Source: Butyricicoccus faecihominis
GTDB lineage: Bacteria > Bacillota > Clostridia > Oscillospirales > Butyricicoccaceae
DNA: 64,000 nt
Assembly (NCBI RefSeq): GCF_024462775.1
Contig: NZ_JANGCE010000001.1
Coordinates: forward strand, 186,001 to 250,000
Reading direction: 5' to 3'
This document shows, in pieces, positions 59,446-64,000 of the stretch (its first letter is position 1; each line of letters begins with the position of its first letter). The position numbers and the translations under genes were made by a program. The notes under the pieces were generated by a model. That model was not told the DNA's origin. It made no database searches and was given only the letters and a program-made list of their open reading frames with translations.

Positions 59446-61221
59446 TTGTCCCGTTTTGTATCTTTTTTTCGCAATTCCATGCAGCGCAGGCTGCGCGCCT
59501 ATTTCATACTTTGGATGATCGTTCCCCTGATCGCCACAGGTCTTATTTTCTACCATGTTTCCGTATCCCGCATTTTTGAATTGTCACTGCAGTCTAGCCG
59601 ACAGATTATTGGAAAAACCGTAGTTGCTATTGACAGTCTGCTAAATGAAGCGATCCGATTGCCTTCTTTGATCAATGCCGATCCGGATATTCAAGCGATG
59701 TCAGATCGCAATTATACTTCGCGTGAGCGCTTCGTCGAGGATACCCGTATGGGTGATCAAAAGCTGCATTCACTCAATCAATACCGTTCGGATATCTTTG
59801 GTATATACGTACTGATGGATAATGGAATGCAGCTAAAATCCCGTTATTTTGCGTGGGATGTGGGTGATTTTTTGCAGAGCGACACCTTCAATCGAGCTCA
59901 TACCAATTATTACGACGTATGGATTGCATCTGCAAATCGTTCGCTGGCCGTGCAGAATGCAGGGCAGTCTGTGATTGCGCTGTGTGCGCAGGTGCGAAGC
60001 GCCGTCACAGATCAGCCACGCGGCGTTACGGTCATTGAGATTCAGCACTATTGGCTTGAACAGGCATTACGCATGCAGCCGGAAGCAGGGGTGTTACTAT
60101 TGCTCAATGAACAAAATGAGTTGATTGCCGCAGGCAAACAAGGACTGGGCGAGCAAAGCATAAAGTCCTATCTTGCGGTGACCGGCAAGTCTGCGATCGG
60201 CCGCGAGCCCGTGTTGATCGACCAGTCGGATTGTGTGTTTATATGTCAGCGTCTGGAGCAAAGCAACTGGATCGTCGCAGGTGTGATCCCAAAGCCTTAT
60301 TTAAATCAAAGCGGCCGTATGCTTACGCTGACGATTCTGGCCGTTTTTGGACTGTTTTTGATCGTTTCCTTGCCGGTGTCTCGGCGTGCGGTCGGGTATG
60401 AGCTTCGTCCGATCACTCATTTGGCGGATGGTATCCGACGCCTTGAAAAGGGTGGGTTCGACATCACCTTACCAGTTGAGCGAGGAGACGAGGTTGGCAA
60501 TTTGACGGCGTCCTTTAATACGATGACTGTACGGCTGCACACATTGGTTGCGCAGAATGCCGAAAAGCAGGAACATTTACATAAGGCGGAATTTCGCGCC
60601 CTGCAAGCGCAAATCAAGCCGCATTTTCTCTACAATACGCTTGATTCGATCTCTGGTTTGGCGCGTATGGGACGCGCAGCAGAGGCGGTTCGGCTGGTCG
60701 ACGCATTGACCGTTTTTTTTAAGACCAGTTTAAGCGGTGGGCGTGACATCATTACGCTTTCGGAAGAAATGAAACATACGGAAAGCTATCTTGCTATACA
60801 GAAGATTCGATATGCTGATATTTTTTCTTATCAAATAAATATGGTTCCCAGCGCGGTCGATTGTGCTGTTCCAAAACTGACCCTCCAGCCGCTGGTGGAA
60901 AACGCGCTGTATCACGGTATCAAGCCTTGCGCACACCGTTGCCTGCTACAGATCAACGTGCTGGATTATCAAGATTCAATCCAAATAGAGATTATCGATA
61001 ATGGCGTCGGGATGTCCGCGAGACAGTTGACGGATCTGCGCGCTAGCCTTGTCCCGGACGCGACTCTTTCGTCCGAAGGTTTCGGTGTGCGTAATGTGGA
61101 TGAGCGGATTCGGGCGCTGATGGGGAAATCATACGGGTTGCGTTTCGAGAGCGAGCCGGGCTTTGGAACAGCGGTCATTGTCCGTATTCAAAAGACACAG
61201 GGAGGGCAGACGAATGTATAA
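59446..61221 (+). CDS. YesM-type sensor histidine kinase
   Basis: The roughly 591-residue kinase has a membrane span at about residues 19-42, an extracellular domain of about 245 residues, a second span at about 292-312, a HAMP region (YELRPITHLADGIRRLEKGG), the His_kinase box LQAQIKPHFLYNTLDSI with the phospho-His near residue 390, and a C-terminal HATPase with IIDNGVGMSARQ and GFGVRNVDERI. The start is a TTG at 59446 behind GGGGAGGTG; the frame is open from a GTG at 59338, but that stretch is the terminator hairpin and the permease end. It pairs with the AraC-type regulator that overlaps its stop. Confidence 0.92.
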   Translation: MSRFVSFFRNSMQRRLRAYFILWMIVPLIATGLIFYHVSVSRIFELSLQSSRQIIGKTVVAIDSLLNEAIRLPSLINADPDIQAMSDRNYTSRERFVEDTRMGDQKLHSLNQYRSDIFGIYVLMDNGMQLKSRYFAWDVGDFLQSDTFNRAHTNYYDVWIASANRSLAVQNAGQSVIALCAQVRSAVTDQPRGVTVIEIQHYWLEQALRMQPEAGVLLLLNEQNELIAAGKQGLGEQSIKSYLAVTGKSAIGREPVLIDQSDCVFICQRLEQSNWIVAGVIPKPYLNQSGRMLTLTILAVFGLFLIVSLPVSRRAVGYELRPITHLADGIRRLEKGGFDITLPVERGDEVGNLTASFNTMTVRLHTLVAQNAEKQEHLHKAEFRALQAQIKPHFLYNTLDSISGLARMGRAAEAVRLVDALTVFFKTSLSGGRDIITLSEEMKHTESYLAIQKIRYADIFSYQINMVPSAVDCAVPKLTLQPLVENALYHGIKPCAHRCLLQINVLDYQDSIQIEIIDNGVGMSARQLTDLRASLVPDATLSSEGFGVRNVDERIRALMGKSYGLRFESEPGFGTAVIVRIQKTQGGQTNV

Positions 61222-62815
61222 GGTGCTCATTGCCGATGACGAACCGATCATCCGCGATAATATTTGCCGCTCAATTTGCTGGGGTCAGCTTGGCCTACAG
61301 CTCGCCGCCACGGCCGGCAATGGAAGAGAGGCTGCCGAGCAGGCGCTACTTCATCAACCGGACATTATACTGACCGACATCATGATGCCGCTGGTTAATG
61401 GGCTGGAACTGATAAAACAATTGCGACAGAAGGACTGCCGGGCCGTTATTGTAATCATTACCGGATATGATGAGTTTCAATACACCCGCGCTGCCCTACA
61501 GCTAGGCGTGCTTGATTATATCCTAAAACCGATTCAGATCGAGCAGATTGACCAGACACTGCACCGGGCAATTGAGGTGCTGCGCTCCCGTGATACGGCT
61601 TCCTCCAAACTGGAACAGATGCAGCGGCGGCTGGAGGAACAAAGTGCGCAGTTGCTTCGGCTGGATATGCAGCAATTTTTGCAGAGACGGATGGACGCGC
61701 CAACCCTACTCAATAAACTACCTGCTCATATTGATGCCAACGCATGGTATAGCTGCGCGCTGCTGCAAATCGACGACTTTCACCATCTCACCAATGCGTT
61801 AGACGAGGAGCGCGTTTTTTCCCTATCCATGCAGGTGGAAAGCTGGGCTTTTCGCGAAAATGGTCCTTTGTCGCTCTCAACCGATGTAGACGGACGATAT
61901 GCGCTGCTGTTTTCAGGTGCCGATGCGCTGGAGACGGAATCAACGCGGGATTCTTACCTGCATATGCTCCGTTGTTTAGATCCGCCCTATGCCTATACTA
62001 CGGCGTGCGGACATGCCGTTCAGGGCATTGTTCAGTCTGTGCAGTCCTACGAGCAGGCTTGTGACGTGCTATTAGCCGCCTTTCTCAGCAGTGGTAACGC
62101 CGACCTGACTCCGACCGATTTCGGGGAGATAAGCGAAACGTTTATCCCTATCGAGATCGGTGGTATTCTGCAGGCCATTCCTACTCTGAACAAGCGGCAG
62201 ATCAAGCAGGAACTCGAACAATTTGAGCAATCCGTCCGCAATGCAGGACACAATTCCTATTTGTTTACACGTCTGGCAATCAGCCATGTCTACTCAGAAA
62301 TTGTACATACACTGGTCACGTTGCATTTTCCGATAGGCAGGATTGTCAATGATCCGACTAGGCTGTATCAAGAAATTTTGCGCTGTCAAACCTTGTCGGA
62401 CGCCGTAGCTTCTCTCTATGAGTTCGTGTCTCAGGTTTGTGACGCATTGTCCACCGATATCACGCCATCCAATCGGACGACTATCGCAGCGGCAAACGCC
62501 TATCTGCAAGCAAATTATCAGAATCCCAAACTCTCACTGGAGCAGACCGCAGCAGCGGTTAACCTTTCACCAAATTATTTCAGTTCTCTTTACAAGCAGA
62601 CAACCGGGCGTTCCTTTATCAGCAGCCTAACGCAGATCAGAATAGAGCGGGCAAAGCAGCTTCTGCTGACCGGACAGTTTCGCTCTTATGAGGTTGCCTA
62701 TCAATGCGGTTACGACAATCCCGCATACTTCAGCACAATTTTCAAGCGCCATACCGGGCTTTCTCCATCCGATTACTGCGGTGCGCGCACTGGGGAGGGG
62801 GGCGGGAGGCTATGA
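61214..62815 (+). CDS. YesN-type response regulator with an AraC output domain
   Basis: The 533-residue protein has a receiver at residues 1-120 (VLIADDEPIIRDNICRS, Asp in IILTDIMMPLVNG near residue 57, Lys in YILKPIQIEQI), a long middle region of unknown fold (130-420), and a C-terminal pair of AraC helix-turn-helix motifs (LSLEQTAAAVNLSPNYFSSLY, and VAYQCGYDNPAYFSTIFKRHTG split). The ATG at 61214 overlaps the kinase stop and follows GGGAGGGC. It probably activates the sugar-transport operon upstream. Its stop overlaps the start of the binding-protein gene (ATGA). Confidence 0.93.
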   Translation: MYKVLIADDEPIIRDNICRSICWGQLGLQLAATAGNGREAAEQALLHQPDIILTDIMMPLVNGLELIKQLRQKDCRAVIVIITGYDEFQYTRAALQLGVLDYILKPIQIEQIDQTLHRAIEVLRSRDTASSKLEQMQRRLEEQSAQLLRLDMQQFLQRRMDAPTLLNKLPAHIDANAWYSCALLQIDDFHHLTNALDEERVFSLSMQVESWAFRENGPLSLSTDVDGRYALLFSGADALETESTRDSYLHMLRCLDPPYAYTTACGHAVQGIVQSVQSYEQACDVLLAAFLSSGNADLTPTDFGEISETFIPIEIGGILQAIPTLNKRQIKQELEQFEQSVRNAGHNSYLFTRLAISHVYSEIVHTLVTLHFPIGRIVNDPTRLYQEILRCQTLSDAVASLYEFVSQVCDALSTDITPSNRTTIAAANAYLQANYQNPKLSLEQTAAAVNLSPNYFSSLYKQTTGRSFISSLTQIRIERAKQLLLTGQFRSYEVAYQCGYDNPAYFSTIFKRHTGLSPSDYCGARTGEGGGRL

Positions 62816-63948
62816 TGAAGCGGCTTTCTTACATTGCCGCAACCACGGCAGTGCTGCTGTTTACACTGTCTCGCCTCTATCGGGTGTGCGATGCAAAGAT
62901 TGACATGGTTCGAATCGGATATATCAGTATTTCCGAACAGCAGGCTGATCTGTCACAACAGCGCGCTGCACAATGTGGACTTGGTGGTGTGGAGCTTATG
63001 GCTGAACAGGCGGAGCAAGCGGGTATCTTTGTTGGGCATAAAGTTGAGATACACGCCTTGCCTGTAGCAGGAGATGCCGGATGGCAAGATGTTTTACTGA
63101 AGACGGTTCGAGAAGAAAAGCTATCCGCGCTTTTTTTTGCCCCCGGTACGCCGCTGCCCGATGCTACGTTGCGTCTTGCATTGGAAACGAGAGGCTGCCC
63201 GTTTTTTATCGCAACGGATCAAAACTATCCCACGAACGTGTTCGGTCCTTTTCGCGTCGTAAGCACGAATCACGCTATGACCGAAGCGCTTGCCGGATAT
63301 GCGTTGTCACAGCACTATCGATGCGTTACCGTGCTTATGTCTGATGAAGCGTGCAGCAAAGAACAGGCAGAAGTTTTTTTGCAGTGCTTAAAAGATAGCC
63401 AGATATCAAGCAATACACAGCTATCAAACGACCAGTCGAAGTACCTCGCAATCGACGGTGAATTGGCAACGGAAGCGTTTGCCGTCTGGGGCGATCAGCA
63501 GTTTCTGATACAAACTATTCGTATGCTGCGTCATACAGGGTACTTAGGGCCTATTTTAGCTTCCTCGAACTGTGGAGAACCAGCGGTAATCAATGCTCTT
63601 GGTATTGCATCCAATAATGTCGTGTTTACGGCGCAGTACCGTGTACCGCGTTCGACTGAGGAGATTGAAAGCGAGGTATTAAGCGCTTTAACCGACTGTT
63701 ATGTCCGGCGCTATGGTGAATATCCTACGTCCCATGCGCTGTTTTCGGGTTACGATCAAATGCTACTTTTTTCGAAGGCTTTTGCTATTCGGACCGAACG
63801 ACCGGAACTCACGCTACAGCAGGCCGTCAGTTCGATCCAGAACGTGAAGGGAATGGCCGGTATTTTTAATTTTAATAATAGCGGCGACGGAATCGACTAT
63901 CCTCGCGTCTATACAGTCGAGAGTGGTACGGTCGTACCTGTTCTTTAA
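62812..63948 (+). CDS. Orphan periplasmic binding protein, probable sensory partner of the two-component system
   Basis: The 378-residue exported protein begins MMKRLSYIAATTAVLLFTLS, a signal or membrane anchor without a lipobox, followed by a type I periplasmic-binding fold of the Leu/Ile/Val or receptor-ligand type: DMVRIGYISISEQQ, AQCGLGGVELMAEQAEQAG and GMAGIFNFNNSGDGIDYPRVY (split). No transporter genes follow. The gene is coupled to the response regulator by ATGA. A likely role is to bind the ligand outside and pass the signal to the kinase (inference); a substrate-binding protein for a distant transporter is an alternative. The window ends 52 bases after the stop, with no terminator seen. 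Confidence 0.8.
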   Translation: MMKRLSYIAATTAVLLFTLSRLYRVCDAKIDMVRIGYISISEQQADLSQQRAAQCGLGGVELMAEQAEQAGIFVGHKVEIHALPVAGDAGWQDVLLKTVREEKLSALFFAPGTPLPDATLRLALETRGCPFFIATDQNYPTNVFGPFRVVSTNHAMTEALAGYALSQHYRCVTVLMSDEACSKEQAEVFLQCLKDSQISSNTQLSNDQSKYLAIDGELATEAFAVWGDQQFLIQTIRMLRHTGYLGPILASSNCGEPAVINALGIASNNVVFTAQYRVPRSTEEIESEVLSALTDCYVRRYGEYPTSHALFSGYDQMLLFSKAFAIRTERPELTLQQAVSSIQNVKGMAGIFNFNNSGDGIDYPRVYTVESGTVVPVL

Positions 63949-64000
63949 AGGGGTCGTCCCAAACCATCATAAGAAAGTAGAACAGGTTGTGAAAAATGTG

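Overview
The window reads as chromosome from a GC-rich, spore-forming Gram-positive of the class Clostridia (Bacillota), perhaps an Oscillospirales / Butyricicoccus-like gut anaerobe; that placement is inference. Supporting signs are near-consensus sigma-A promoters with 17-base spacers, strong AGGAGG ribosome binding sites, a glmS ribozyme, a perfect CIRCE operator, a SigH-like sigma factor, an SLH surface protein, a DUF1540 protein, ThyX, RqcH and a TM1266-type regulator. I saw no rRNA, tRNA, CRISPR array, insertion sequence or prophage. Most gene boundaries are unambiguous, and several genes start with TTG or GTG.

Layout. 1-3.9 kb: end of leuD, leuB, a 97-base imperfect palindrome and a 21-unit Sel1-repeat protein. 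3.9-11.7 kb: a long co-directional block (GT26 glycosyltransferase, thyX, DUF2156, GNAT, DJ-1, 5-formyl-THF cyclo-ligase, CPBP protease, mltG, U32 peptidase). 11.7-13.2 kb: glpK on the minus strand, back to back with trpS. 14.4-18.7 kb: a cell-surface polysaccharide pair (WecA/TagO-like and wecB), an unknown membrane-anchored protein and a methionine gamma-lyase family enzyme. 18.8-25.4 kb: ruvCAB, glmM, the glmS ribozyme with glmS, and sigH. 25.5-31 kb: two small metal-type proteins, trmK, a Nif3 protein, rqcH, dcd and an SLH protein. 31-36.9 kb: two guaA paralogues flanking a LysR regulator, an EamA transporter and a B3/4-domain protein; the second GuaA lacks the core of its glutaminase domain. 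36.9-38.7 kb: an AT-richer islet (GIY-YIG protein, ribbon-helix-helix protein, DUF6809, membrane-anchored XRE regulator).

38.9-44.2 kb: a soluble hybrid histidine kinase, then a minus-strand operon in which a flavin/ferredoxin protein heads an OpuC-like osmolyte ABC importer. 44.4-48.6 kb: an AI-2E-type membrane protein, CIRCE-controlled htpG and a lipid kinase. 48.7-51.7 kb: a DUF1540 protein, then a consensus promoter reading a short leader with a tiny possibly leaderless ORF and an intrinsic terminator, upstream of a TM1266-like regulator and a NitT/TauT-type ABC importer. 51.8-54.7 kb: a methyltransferase, a cysteine-rich protein and an unknown membrane protein. 54.9-63.9 kb: a visibly AT-richer cluster with a cyclase-family hydrolase, an Rbs-type sugar ABC importer, a YesM/YesN-type two-component system and an orphan periplasmic-binding protein that is probably its sensory partner.

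The strongest candidates for something undescribed are the attenuator-like leader ahead of the TM1266-ABC operon, the glutaminase-less second GuaA, the sigH promoter placed so close to its start codon that the mRNA should be nearly leaderless, the PNPOx-ferredoxin protein coupled to an OpuC importer, and the kinase/regulator/orphan binding-protein set.
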